From the NCBI RefSeq assembly GCF_020177575.1, contig NZ_JAHTBK010000001.1, positions 1,671,875-1,735,874 of the forward strand: DNA of 64,000 nucleotides, read 5' to 3'. Of the stretch, positions 37,326-46,368 are shown piece after piece. How positions within the stretch are numbered: position 1 is the stretch's first letter; each line of letters starts with the position of its first letter. Source of the stretch: Hasllibacter sp. MH4015 (GTDB lineage: Bacteria > Pseudomonadota > Alphaproteobacteria > Rhodobacterales > Rhodobacteraceae). The position numbers and the translations under genes were made by a program. The notes under the pieces were generated by a model. It was not told the origin of the DNA. It saw nothing but the letters and a program-made list of their open reading frames with translations, and made no database searches.

Positions 37326-38763
37326 GCCGCCCCTCTGCGCGCCGGAGGCGCGGCCCTACGTGCTGGTCGCGTGCATCCTCGCCTCCGCGCTTGGCTTCAT
37401 CGACGGCACGATCATCTCCATCGCATTGCCCGCCATCCGCGACGGCCTTGGCGCGTCCCTGCCCGAGGGGCAATGGATCAACAACGCCTACCTGCTGCCG
37501 CTGTCGGCGCTGATCCTCCTGGGCGGTGCCATCGGCGACCGGTTCGGACTTGCGCGGACCTTCGTGGCGGGCATCGGCGTCTTCGTCCTCGCCTCCCTGA
37601 TCTGCGCCGTGGCGCCGACAACGGAAGTGATGATCGCGGGCCGTGCGCTCAAGGGCCTTGGTGCGGCCGTCATGGTGCCCGGCTCCCTGGCGCTGATCGC
37701 GCGCGCCTATCCGAAGGAGGATCGGGGCCGCGCCATCGGCATCTGGGCGGCATCCTCGGCCATCACCACCGCGCTTGGTCCGATCCTGGGTGGCGTCGCG
37801 CTCAGCTTCGGCGGGCCGGAGGTCTGGCGCTGGCTGTTCGCGATCAACCTGCCGCTCGGCGGGCTCGCCATCTGGCTCATCATGGCCCATGCCAAGGCCG
37901 ACCCGGCGCAGCCTGACCATCCGCTGGACCTGCCCGGCGCGGCGTTGATTTCCGCCTCACTTGCCCTGATCGCCCTCGCGTTGACGGGTTTCGACGGCTT
38001 CACCCCCCGCACCCTCGCGCTTCTAGGAAGCGGCTTTGCCTGCCTCATTGCCTTCCTTCTGTGGGAGGGGCGCAACGCCCATCCGATGGTTCCCCTCAGC
38101 CTCTTCTCCAACCGCACCTTCTCGGCGGCGAACCTCGCCACGTTCCTCATCTATTTCGGGCTCAGCACGGTCCTGTTCTTCCTGCCAATGACATTGATCG
38201 CGGGCTGGGGCGTGGCAGAGACGCTGACATCGCTCGCTTTCGCGCCCCTGTCGGTTTTCATCGGCGCGTTGTCGGCCAAGGCCGGGGCATGGTCCGACAA
38301 ATACGGGCCGGGGCGCATGATCGGCGGCGGCGGGATGATCGTGGCGCTGGCCTTCGCGATCCTGGGGCTTAGCGCGCCGCTTCAAGATTTCTGGCTGGCC
38401 GTGATGCCCGGCACGATCCTCCTGGGGCTCGGCCTCGGCCTTGTCGTCAGCCCGCTTTCGACGGCGATCATGGGATCGGTGCCGGAGGATCGCTCGGGCA
38501 CAGCCTCGGGCCTCAACAACGCCGTAAGCCGGGTGGCGGGCCTGATCGCCGTGGCGCTGATGGGGTCGGTCGCGGCGCAGGCCTATGGAGCGGCGGGCGG
38601 CATGGCGAGCTTCGGGGAATTCTCCGACACGCCCGGCCACGGGGCGGCGATGACCACCGCCTTCGCGATCCTGTGCTACATCGTGGCGATCATCACGGCC
38701 CTCGGGGCCGCCATTGCCTACCTCGCCACCCCGTCACCCGCGGCGACGGTGGCGAAGCGATAG
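37324..38763 (+). CDS. MFS drug exporter, DHA2 (EmrB/QacA-like) family
   Basis: A 479-residue, 14-helix drug:H+ antiporter. Motif D1 is seen as ALGFIDGTIISIALPAI, motif A as LGGAIGDRFGLARTF, and motif C in the fifth helix region as GPILGGVAL. The export substrate cannot be predicted. The start is uncertain: TTG 37324 lies in the T-tract of the upstream terminator and has no ribosome site, while the first helix begins around residue 12. A GTG at 37360 would cut into that helix. The 3' end overlaps the convergent DUF2189 gene by 46 bases. Confidence 0.87.
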   Translation: MPPLCAPEARPYVLVACILASALGFIDGTIISIALPAIRDGLGASLPEGQWINNAYLLPLSALILLGGAIGDRFGLARTFVAGIGVFVLASLICAVAPTTEVMIAGRALKGLGAAVMVPGSLALIARAYPKEDRGRAIGIWAASSAITTALGPILGGVALSFGGPEVWRWLFAINLPLGGLAIWLIMAHAKADPAQPDHPLDLPGAALISASLALIALALTGFDGFTPRTLALLGSGFACLIAFLLWEGRNAHPMVPLSLFSNRTFSAANLATFLIYFGLSTVLFFLPMTLIAGWGVAETLTSLAFAPLSVFIGALSAKAGAWSDKYGPGRMIGGGGMIVALAFAILGLSAPLQDFWLAVMPGTILLGLGLGLVVSPLSTAIMGSVPEDRSGTASGLNNAVSRVAGLIAVALMGSVAAQAYGAAGGMASFGEFSDTPGHGAAMTTAFAILCYIVAIITALGAAIAYLATPSPAATVAKR

Positions 38764-39524
38764 ATATGCCACGTCGCGTGGCCCAGGATCGGCAGCACGA
38801 CGTAAAGCCCCAGCAATCCCGGCAGCATCGCAAGGAATGTCAGCCCCGCGATCACGGCGCCCCAGACCAGCATGACCTGCGGGTTTTGCCGTACCACGGC
38901 GACGGACGTGATCATCGCCGTCACGAAATCGACCTCCCGATCCAGGAGAAGCGGCAACGACACCACCGTCAGAACGAACAGCACCAGCGCAAAGACCGCC
39001 CCGAACGCGCCCCCCACGATCAGCATCGTGATCCCTTCGGGCTGCAGCAGGTAGGCGTATGAGCTTGTCACATTCGTGAGCGCCGACGGCCCGAGGAACA
39101 GGGCAAACAGCATATGCGCGAAAAATGACCAGAACAGGAAATAGACGATCACCACCCACGCCATCGACGGAAGCTGACGCAGGCGTTGACGCCAGATCAC
39201 CCCGAAAATCTCGTTCCGCGCCCAGGTGTCCTGTCCCGCTTCCAGCCTGCGGGACACTTCGTACATCCCCACCGCCAGAAACGGCCCCAGAAGCGGGAAA
39301 CCGAAGGTCAGCGGGATCGCAAGCCATTCATATTCCAGCACGAAAAGTAGCAGGTAGATCAGCCAGCCGCCCATGACATAGACGTTGGCAAAGAACAGCC
39401 CCATCATCGGCTTGCGCAAGAAATCTTTCCATCCAAGGCGCAGGGCGCGGGTCAGGTCCGACATTTCCATATCCCGGATCGCCGGGGCGCCCTCGCCGAC
39501 GGGATGGCCCGTGATGTCGCTCAT
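38718..39524 (-). CDS. DUF2189 family integral membrane protein
   Basis: A 268-residue protein with an approximately 25-residue soluble leader and six hydrophobic helices. Family features: LTRALRLGWKDFLRKP before the first helix, FPLLGPFLAVGMYEVSRRLE, and the ending ILGHATWHIYRF. DUF2189 proteins have no known biochemical role; they are common in Rhodobacterales. The last 15 codons overlap the convergent DHA2 gene. Confidence 0.85.
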   Translation of the reverse strand: MSDITGHPVGEGAPAIRDMEMSDLTRALRLGWKDFLRKPMMGLFFANVYVMGGWLIYLLLFVLEYEWLAIPLTFGFPLLGPFLAVGMYEVSRRLEAGQDTWARNEIFGVIWRQRLRQLPSMAWVVIVYFLFWSFFAHMLFALFLGPSALTNVTSSYAYLLQPEGITMLIVGGAFGAVFALVLFVLTVVSLPLLLDREVDFVTAMITSVAVVRQNPQVMLVWGAVIAGLTFLAMLPGLLGLYVVLPILGHATWHIYRFATVAAGDGVAR

Positions 39525-39585
39525 GCCAGCATCCTCCCACGGGAAGTGTAGCCCGTGACCTCCCGGCGCGTAAAGAATGTGCGGA

Positions 39586-40956
39586 TCAGGCCGGATCGCG
39601 CGGGCGGCGCGGGCCGATCATCCGCTCCCAATCCTGCCCAAGGCCAAGGATGCGGGCATCCGCCCCGTGCGGCCCGATCAGCTGGAGCCCGTGGGGCAGC
39701 CCGCCCGCCCCGTATCCCGCCGGCACTCCGAGGCTCGGCAAACCCGCCAGGCTGGCGGGAACCACGACCTCCATCCAGCGATGGTAGGTGTCCATGGGCC
39801 TGCCGCCGACCTCCCTCGGCCAATCCCATTCCACCGGGAACGGCCAGATCTGGGTTGCGGGCAGGACGAGGGCATCGAATGTGGTGAAGAGGTCCGCGAA
39901 GGCCGCAAGCAATGCGCGGCGTGTCGTTGTCGCGGCCTCGATCTCCGCGCCCGTCAGGGACAGGCCGCGCGCGATTTCCCATTGGCATTGCGCGTTCAAT
40001 TGCCCGCGCGCGACCGGATCGGCACAATACCGCCCCAGCTCCTGCGCCACGACGAACGCACGCAGGTCGGTCCAAGCACGCCAGATATCGTCCGCCGGAA
40101 ATGGCGGCGCGATGGCCTCGATCCGCCACCCCAGATCTTCGGCGCGCGCCACCGCCGCCTCCCCCGCTTGCAGCAAATCCGCTTCCATCGGGTAGGCCCC
40201 ACCCCAATCGCCAAGCCATGCAATGCGCGGATGCGGGCCGGGCGCGGCGATCTCCACCCGCCGCTCGCACAGCGTCTCCAGCAAGCGGCCCAAATCCGCC
40301 ACGTTCCGCGCCATCGGCCCGTGGGTGGACAGGCGGTGGAGCAGAACGTTGTCCCGCACCTCCCCCGGCACCAGCCCCACACTTGGCCGAAAGCCCCAGA
40401 CATCGTTCCACGCCGCCGGGTTGCGGAGCGACCCCATCATGTCCGACCCGTCCGCGATGCTCAGCATTCCGGTCGCCAAGGCTGCCGCCGCCCCGCCGCT
40501 CGACCCGCCCGCGCTCAACGCCCGGTTAAACGGGTTGCGCGTGGCCCCGAAAACCGGGTTCGTGCTGTGGGAACCGAAACCGAATTGCGGCACGTTGGTC
40601 TTGCCGATCACGATTGCGCCCGCGGCCTTCAGGCGCCGCGCCAGGCCGTCATCGACCTCCGGCACGAAATCCGCGAGCGGCGGAAACCCCCAGGTGGAGC
40701 GCACGCCCCTTACCGCCACGAGGTCCTTGATCGCCACCGGAATACCGTGGAGCCAACCATCGCGCGCCATCGCCTCCGCCACCCGCGCCTCGCCCATCAA
40801 CACTTCGCGGTCGCGCAGGGACACGATGGCGTTCACATCTCCGTTCACCGCGTCAATCCGTGCCAGCGTCGCGCGCATCAGGTCCACGGGGGAGATGTCC
40901 CGCGCGTGAATGCGGCGGCTCAGATCGCCCGCGCCCGATTGCAACAGATCATCCAT
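39586..40956 (-). CDS. Amidase-signature family hydrolase
   Basis: A 456-residue amidase-signature enzyme hydrolysing an unidentified amide. The Ser-Ser-Lys triad is complete: Lys in PVAIKDLVAV, cis-Ser in the DGSDMMGSLRNPAA region, and nucleophile Ser within SAGGSSGGAAAALATGM context. ATG 40956 is preceded by GGGAG; a longer frame to 41031 overlaps prfB and is unlikely. It lies 71 bases after prfB on the same strand. Not GatA, because no gatB or gatC is adjacent and the C-terminal half is unlike GatA. Confidence 0.88.
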   Translation of the reverse strand: MDDLLQSGAGDLSRRIHARDISPVDLMRATLARIDAVNGDVNAIVSLRDREVLMGEARVAEAMARDGWLHGIPVAIKDLVAVRGVRSTWGFPPLADFVPEVDDGLARRLKAAGAIVIGKTNVPQFGFGSHSTNPVFGATRNPFNRALSAGGSSGGAAAALATGMLSIADGSDMMGSLRNPAAWNDVWGFRPSVGLVPGEVRDNVLLHRLSTHGPMARNVADLGRLLETLCERRVEIAAPGPHPRIAWLGDWGGAYPMEADLLQAGEAAVARAEDLGWRIEAIAPPFPADDIWRAWTDLRAFVVAQELGRYCADPVARGQLNAQCQWEIARGLSLTGAEIEAATTTRRALLAAFADLFTTFDALVLPATQIWPFPVEWDWPREVGGRPMDTYHRWMEVVVPASLAGLPSLGVPAGYGAGGLPHGLQLIGPHGADARILGLGQDWERMIGPRRPRDPA

Positions 40957-41027
40957 GGTCCCGCGCTCCCCGCTGATGTGGCCGAAAGCGCCCGCCGAAC
41001 GCCGTGAGGCGCGGGCCGCACCCGCGT

Positions 41028-42155
41028 TCACTCCTCGGCGTTGGCCTCCGCCCGGCCCTTGCCGGACACGCCGTGGGCCAGAACACTCGCCATCAGCCCA
41101 TCGATATTCCCGTCCAGCACCCCTTGCGTGTCGGACGTCTCGAACGACGTCCGCAAATCCTTCACCATCTGGTAGGGCTGCAAGACATAGGACCGGATCT
41201 GATTGCCCCAGCCCGCGTCACCCGCATTCTCATGGGCCTCGTTGACCAGCGCCGAACGCTTGTCCAATTCCATCTGGTAGAGCCGGGATTTCAGCGCCTT
41301 CATGGCGATGTCACGGTTCTGGTGCTGGGATTTCTCCGAACTCGTCACCACGATGCCGGTCGGGTGGTGGGTGATGCGCACGGCGGAATCGGTCGTGTTC
41401 ACGTGCTGCCCGCCCGCGCCCGAGGATCGATAGGTGTCGATGCGGATATCGGACGGGTTCACCTCGATCTCGATACTGTCGTCGACCACCGGGTAGACCT
41501 TCACGGAGGTAAAAGAGGTGTGCCGTTTGGCCGCTGAATCGAACGGGCTGATCCGCACGAGGCGATGCACCCCCGATTCCGATTTCATCCAGCCATAGGC
41601 ATTGTGCCCGCTGATCTTGTAGACCGCCGATTTGATCCCCGCCTCTTCCCCGGGGGAGAAGCTTTGCAATTCCACGTCATAGCCACGCTTTTCGGCCCAC
41701 CGCGTGTACATCCGCGCCAGCATCGACGCCCAGTCGCAGCTTTCCGTGCCACCCGCGCCGGAATTGATTTCAAGGAACGTGTCGTTGGCGTCAGCCTCTC
41801 CGTCCAGAAGCGCCTCAAGCTCCTTCGCTGCCGCCTCTTCCACCAGCGTGGCGAGGGCGGCTTCGGCTTCCGCGACCACTTCCGCGTCGTCCTCCATCTC
41901 TCCCAGTTCGATCAGCTCGGCATTATCCTCGACCCCTTGCTTGATCGCCTCGTAGGTCTTCAACTTGTCGACCAGCACCTGCCGGTCGCGCATCAGCTTC
42001 TGGGCCTTTTCCTGGTCGTTCCAGAGGTTCGGATCCTCCACCATCGCGTTGAATTCCTCCAGGCGGTGCGGGGCTGTCTCGATATCCATCCGCTGGCCCA
42101 GAAGGGTCAGGGAATTCCGGATCTTCTCGATATTGGCTTGGGTCTCGGCGCGCAT
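41028..42155 (-). CDS. prfB: Peptide chain release factor 2
   Basis: A 375-residue RF2 that releases peptides at UGA and UAA. Both functional motifs are present: the codon-reading tripeptide SPF in VRISPFDSAAKRH, and GGQ in SSGAGGQHVNTTDSA. The start MRAETQANIEKIRNSL at 42155 aligns with the family. The frame is continuous: there is no in-frame UGA near codon 25, so the autoregulatory +1 frameshift of E. coli prfB is absent. The gene sits between PBP1A and the amidase on the same strand. Confidence 0.96.
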   Translation of the reverse strand: MRAETQANIEKIRNSLTLLGQRMDIETAPHRLEEFNAMVEDPNLWNDQEKAQKLMRDRQVLVDKLKTYEAIKQGVEDNAELIELGEMEDDAEVVAEAEAALATLVEEAAAKELEALLDGEADANDTFLEINSGAGGTESCDWASMLARMYTRWAEKRGYDVELQSFSPGEEAGIKSAVYKISGHNAYGWMKSESGVHRLVRISPFDSAAKRHTSFTSVKVYPVVDDSIEIEVNPSDIRIDTYRSSGAGGQHVNTTDSAVRITHHPTGIVVTSSEKSQHQNRDIAMKALKSRLYQMELDKRSALVNEAHENAGDAGWGNQIRSYVLQPYQMVKDLRTSFETSDTQGVLDGNIDGLMASVLAHGVSGKGRAEANAEE

Positions 42156-42397
42156 GGGGCAAGGCTTCCTCGGATCGTGCTCCGCAGATGTAGTGGATCG
42201 CCCTGCCGCCCTCAACCCGGTTGGGGGCCGACGAAATCAAAGGCGACGGGACGCCCGGCCACGCTCATTGAGGATGCTGCGTCCAGCCCGGCTGGACCGA
42301 TCCACGAAGCGCGCCGGGGTCAGGCTCAAGCGGATGCGGAATCACGGCAAAGCCGTTCATGGCCCTGACAATGACGCCGAGAGCCGTCTTGGCCCGC

Positions 42398-44962
42398 CTA
42401 GTACAACCCGCCGGAACTTAACGTGCCGAAGCCGGTGGCGGTCGGCACCCGCGCGCGGTCGCCATCGGAAGTCTCCACGATGATCCCGGCCCCGCCGCCG
42501 CCATTGCCCTCATCCCCGCGCCCGAACATCGGGATGTCGGAGGACATGGCCCACCCGCCATCGATGATCGACAGGATGCCGCCATAGGGTTCTTCGCCTT
42601 CGCGGAACAATTCGAACACCACGTGGTCGCCGCGCGACCCGTCGGGCAAGCGCGCACCCGAGAAGCGGTCGATCGGGTAGAACTGGCCACCCTCCGGCAC
42701 AGGGAAATCACCCGAGCCGTATTCCTCGATCGCCTCAAGCATGAACCGCTGGAACACCGGGCCGCACATCCCGCCACCCGACGCGCCGCGCCCAAGGCTT
42801 TCGGGCTGGTCATAACCGATATAGCAGCCCGCCACGATGTTGGAGGTGAAGCCCACGAACCAGACGTCGCGCGCATCGTTGGTGGTGCCGGTCTTGCCCG
42901 CCGTGGGCACCGGCAGGTTCACCGTGCCCGACGCCGTGCCGCGCTGGACCACGCCGCGCATCATGGAGGTCAGCTGATAGGCGGTGATCGGGTCGATCAC
43001 CCGCTCGCGCGTGGATACGATCCGCGGCGCCAGCCCCTCTTCAAGGGACGCCAGCTCACAATCGGGGCACAGGCGCTGGTCGTGGCGATAGACGGTCTCG
43101 CCATAACGGTTCTGGATTCGGTCCACGAGCGTCGGCTCCACCCGCTCGCCGCCATTGGCGAACATCGCGTAGGCCGCGACCATGCGGAACAGGGTCGTTT
43201 CCTGCGATCCCAGGGAATTCGCAAGGAAAGGCTGCATGTCGTCGTAGACCCCGAAGCGTTCGGCGTAGCGCGCGATGGTTTCCATGCCCACATCCTGCGC
43301 CAGGCGCACGGTCATCAGGTTCCGCGACCGCTCGATCCCGGTGCGCAGCGGCGATGGCCCGTAGAACTGGTTCGACGCGTTCTGGGGTCGCCAGATCCCC
43401 TCCCCCGTCGCCACTTCGATGGGCGCGTCGATCACGATCGTGTTGGGACTATAGCCTGAATCCAAAGCCGCCGCGTAGACGAAGGGCTTGAAGGACGATC
43501 CCGGCTGCCGCGTCGCCTGCGTGGCGCGATTGAATGACGAGGCCTGGTAGGAGAACCCGCCCTGCATCGCCAGCACCCGGCCCGTATGGACATCCATCGC
43601 CATGAACGCTCCCTGAACCTCCGGCACCTGCCGCAGCGTCCAGCGGAGGAAGCTGCCGTCGCTGTCGCTGGTCATGCGCCGGACATGGACCACGTCGCCC
43701 ACGCTCAGCAGATCCCCGGCCACACGGGCGGTATTGCCGCGCGATCCATCCTCGCGCAGCGGCCTTGCCCAGGTGACATCATTGGCCGGGATGAAATGGC
43801 CGTCCTCGTCTTCCTCCACCCCCTCGATCCCGATCCGGGCGGAACTGTCGCCGACCTCCAGCACCACGGCGGCGAACCAGCCGTCGATGTCGCGCGGAAT
43901 TTCCGCCTCCGCCAGGGCCGCGCGCCAGCTTGCCTCGTCGCTCAACCGCGCCGGGTCGATCGTGTCGGTTGGCCCCCGCCAGACGCCGAGGTTGCGGTCG
44001 TAGCGTTCCAGCGCCCGGCGCAGCGACATCTCCGCCACTTCCTGAAGGCTCTCATCCATGGTCGACCGCACCGCATACCCGCCCGAGAAGAACTCGTCGG
44101 CGCCGTATTCCGCGCTCAACTGGCGACGGATTTCGTCGGTGAAGTAGTTGCGCGGCGGGCGGGTGAAGCGGAAGGCTTCGATATGGCCGCCCTGCACCGT
44201 TTCCAGCGGCGCGGCCTGCGCCGTCTCCATCTCTTCCTCGGTGATATAGCCGTTTTCGTGCATCTCCCGCAGAACGTAATTCCGGCGCGTGATGGCGCGC
44301 TCGTAATCGTCGACCGGGTGGAACCGCGACGGGGCCTGCGGAAGCGCGGCGAGGTAGGCCACCTGCTCCAGCGTCAGATCCTCCAACGTCGCGTTGAAAT
44401 AGGTCTGCGCGGCGGCAGTCACGCCATAGGAATTCTGGCCGAGGAAAATCTCGTTGAGGTACAGCTCAAGAATGCGGTCCTTGCTCAACGTACGCTCGAT
44501 CCGGGCGGCAAGGATGATCTCGCGCACCTTCCGCTCCACCGTGCGGGAGCCGTCCAGAAGGAAGTTCTTCATCACCTGCTGGGTGATGGTGGAGGCGCCG
44601 CGCACATCGCGGCCCCGGGACCGGACCGCTTCCACGAAGGCGGCGGCAATGGCGCGCGGGTCATAGCCCGCGTGGTTGTAGAAGTTGCGATCTTCCGCCG
44701 ATACGAACGCGAAAGCCACCAGGTCGGGGATTTCCTCGGCCGGCGTGAATAGCCGCCGCTCCGATGCGAATTCGTCCACGATCATGCCCTGGCGCGAATA
44801 GATCCGGCTGATCGTCGGCGGCGCGTAATTCGCCAGTGTTTCATGGTCCGGAAGGCCACGGGAATAGAGGAAGATCAGCCCGCCAATCCCCAACGCGGAA
44901 AACACGAGGCCAAGTGTCACGGCGCTGAAAATCGCACCGAAAACTCCGATAATGAATCGCAT
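42398..44962 (-). CDS. mrcA: Penicillin-binding protein 1A (bifunctional transglycosylase/transpeptidase)
   Basis: An 854-residue class A PBP that polymerises and cross-links peptidoglycan. One N-terminal membrane helix (FIIGVFGAIFSAVTLGLVF) is followed by the GT51 domain with the catalytic EDRNFYNHAGYDP and GASTITQQVMKN. An OB-like insert follows (about 330-430). The transpeptidase has SSFKP (SxxK), SRN (SxN) and KTGTT (KTG). ATG 44962 starts just before the helix; the frame continues to a TTG at 44983. A strong promoter lies 31 bases upstream. Neighbours amiC and rne match common alphaproteobacterial order, with two genes inserted. Confidence 0.96.
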   Translation of the reverse strand: MRFIIGVFGAIFSAVTLGLVFSALGIGGLIFLYSRGLPDHETLANYAPPTISRIYSRQGMIVDEFASERRLFTPAEEIPDLVAFAFVSAEDRNFYNHAGYDPRAIAAAFVEAVRSRGRDVRGASTITQQVMKNFLLDGSRTVERKVREIILAARIERTLSKDRILELYLNEIFLGQNSYGVTAAAQTYFNATLEDLTLEQVAYLAALPQAPSRFHPVDDYERAITRRNYVLREMHENGYITEEEMETAQAAPLETVQGGHIEAFRFTRPPRNYFTDEIRRQLSAEYGADEFFSGGYAVRSTMDESLQEVAEMSLRRALERYDRNLGVWRGPTDTIDPARLSDEASWRAALAEAEIPRDIDGWFAAVVLEVGDSSARIGIEGVEEDEDGHFIPANDVTWARPLREDGSRGNTARVAGDLLSVGDVVHVRRMTSDSDGSFLRWTLRQVPEVQGAFMAMDVHTGRVLAMQGGFSYQASSFNRATQATRQPGSSFKPFVYAAALDSGYSPNTIVIDAPIEVATGEGIWRPQNASNQFYGPSPLRTGIERSRNLMTVRLAQDVGMETIARYAERFGVYDDMQPFLANSLGSQETTLFRMVAAYAMFANGGERVEPTLVDRIQNRYGETVYRHDQRLCPDCELASLEEGLAPRIVSTRERVIDPITAYQLTSMMRGVVQRGTASGTVNLPVPTAGKTGTTNDARDVWFVGFTSNIVAGCYIGYDQPESLGRGASGGGMCGPVFQRFMLEAIEEYGSGDFPVPEGGQFYPIDRFSGARLPDGSRGDHVVFELFREGEEPYGGILSIIDGGWAMSSDIPMFGRGDEGNGGGGAGIIVETSDGDRARVPTATGFGTLSSGGLY

Positions 44963-44992
44963 GATACGCCTGCCGTTCCCCAATAATGTGCC

Positions 44993-45021
44993 TGTATACG
45001 CGCGCGCGCGGGCCCGGTCAA
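44993..45021 (-). promoter_or_regulatory. Sigma-70-type promoter of mrcA with alternating CG spacer
   Basis: On the minus strand TTGACC (45021-45016) and TATACA (44998-44993) are separated by exactly 17 bases. The spacer is mostly alternating CG: 44993-45010 is an 18-base alternating pyrimidine-purine run. The -10 lies 30 bases before the mrcA ATG, leaving a short leader. Confidence 0.72.
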
Positions 45022-45104
45022 AACGCTTGCGCGGGAAATCGCCGGGAAAAATGGTGGTTTATCGTCACATTCGCGGCACCGGCGACGCGGGCCCCGCGCC
45101 CATG

Positions 45105-46316
45105 CTACTGCCGCCGCAACGCCGCGGCTGCCGCATCGGCCTCCGCCCACGCAATCACGGCCCCCGTGATCGCCGCCTGCATCCGCGCGCGCCATTGCGG
45201 ATTGCGGATATTCTCCAGATCGCCCCCTTCACTCAGGAACCCGATCTCCAGAAGGACGGCGGGGAAATCCGCGGCCTTCAGGACGGAAAACGCCCCCTCG
45301 CCCCTCGGCTGTGCATGGAGGTCGAGGCCCGTCGTGTCGATGGCCTGCACCAGGATATCGGCAAATGCCCGGCTGCGCGGCCCGTTTTCAACCCGTGCAA
45401 GGTCGATCAGGACCGACGCGATTTCATCGTCCGTCCCCGACAGGTCCACGCCCTGCAACAGGTCCGCCCGGTCGTGCTGTTCGGCCAGGGCCGCCGTGGC
45501 CGCGTCCGATGCGGTGTCCGACAGGGTGTAGACCGTGGCACCCTGCGCGCGCCCTTCCGCGATTGCATCGGCATGGAGCGAGATGAACAGATCGGCCCCC
45601 GCCGCGCGCGCCAGCGTCACCCGCGTGGGCAAGGGCACGAACACGTCGCTGTCGCGGGTCATCGCCACTTCGATTCGCCCCGTCCGGCGCATCACCTCTC
45701 GCAATTCGCGGGCAAAGGCGAGGATCAGTTCGGCCTCCGAAAAGCCGTTGCGCAAAGCGCCGGGGTCGATGCCGCCATGGCCGGGGTCCAGCATCACGAT
45801 GAATGTATCGCCCGCGGCCGGCACGGGCGCCTCGGTCACGACCGGAAGCAGCGTGCCGCCCACGCCGGGCGGCGCACCGGCAGCTTCGGCAAAACTCGCG
45901 GGCTCCGTGGGGACGAGGGTAAGCGTGATCGCGGCCTCGCCGGTGGCGGGGTCGGTCTCCATCGCGGCGATCTCCGGCAGCAACGGCTCGGTCAGGGTCA
46001 GGACCAGACGCGACCAACCCGGAGTGGAGGATCCGCCCATCGCGATCCCGTCCACCGGGCGGGCCGCGTTGAAATTGCCGGGCAAGGCGTCGAAATTCAC
46101 CTCCCGAAAATCCATCACGACCCGCATCGGTTCATCAAGCGTGAAGACCCGGAACGGCACCGCCTGCGACAGGGCAAGCTGCAGCGTCACGCCGCGGCGG
46201 TTGCTTGTGAGTGACGAGCCGTCGGGCAAGGCGCGCGCCAACGCGCCAAGGGTCTGGGCATGGGGGGAAACTGGTACGCATACCAGCATCAGGACGATCA
46301 GGACTGCTCGAAACAC
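45105..46316 (-). CDS. amiC: N-acetylmuramoyl-L-alanine amidase (AmiC type)
   Basis: A 403-residue exported cell-wall hydrolase that cleaves the amide between MurNAc and the stem peptide. From GTG 46316 it has a signal peptide (VFRAVLIVLMLVCVPVSPHAQ), an AMIN-like localisation domain (about 25-150) and an Amidase_3 catalytic domain. Zn ligands are visible in VMLDPGHGGIDPGA and DLFISLHADA, with the catalytic Glu in VLLEIGFLSE. The start is supported by AAGGGA eight bases upstream; a TTG at 46352 would put twelve charged residues before the signal. It reads toward mrcA. Confidence 0.93.
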   Translation of the reverse strand: MFRAVLIVLMLVCVPVSPHAQTLGALARALPDGSSLTSNRRGVTLQLALSQAVPFRVFTLDEPMRVVMDFREVNFDALPGNFNAARPVDGIAMGGSSTPGWSRLVLTLTEPLLPEIAAMETDPATGEAAITLTLVPTEPASFAEAAGAPPGVGGTLLPVVTEAPVPAAGDTFIVMLDPGHGGIDPGALRNGFSEAELILAFARELREVMRRTGRIEVAMTRDSDVFVPLPTRVTLARAAGADLFISLHADAIAEGRAQGATVYTLSDTASDAATAALAEQHDRADLLQGVDLSGTDDEIASVLIDLARVENGPRSRAFADILVQAIDTTGLDLHAQPRGEGAFSVLKAADFPAVLLEIGFLSEGGDLENIRNPQWRARMQAAITGAVIAWAEADAAAAALRRQ

Positions 46317-46368
46317 CGGGTTGATCCCTTGTTGTTTGCAGCCTTGTACCAAATCGGCGCGCGGTGGC

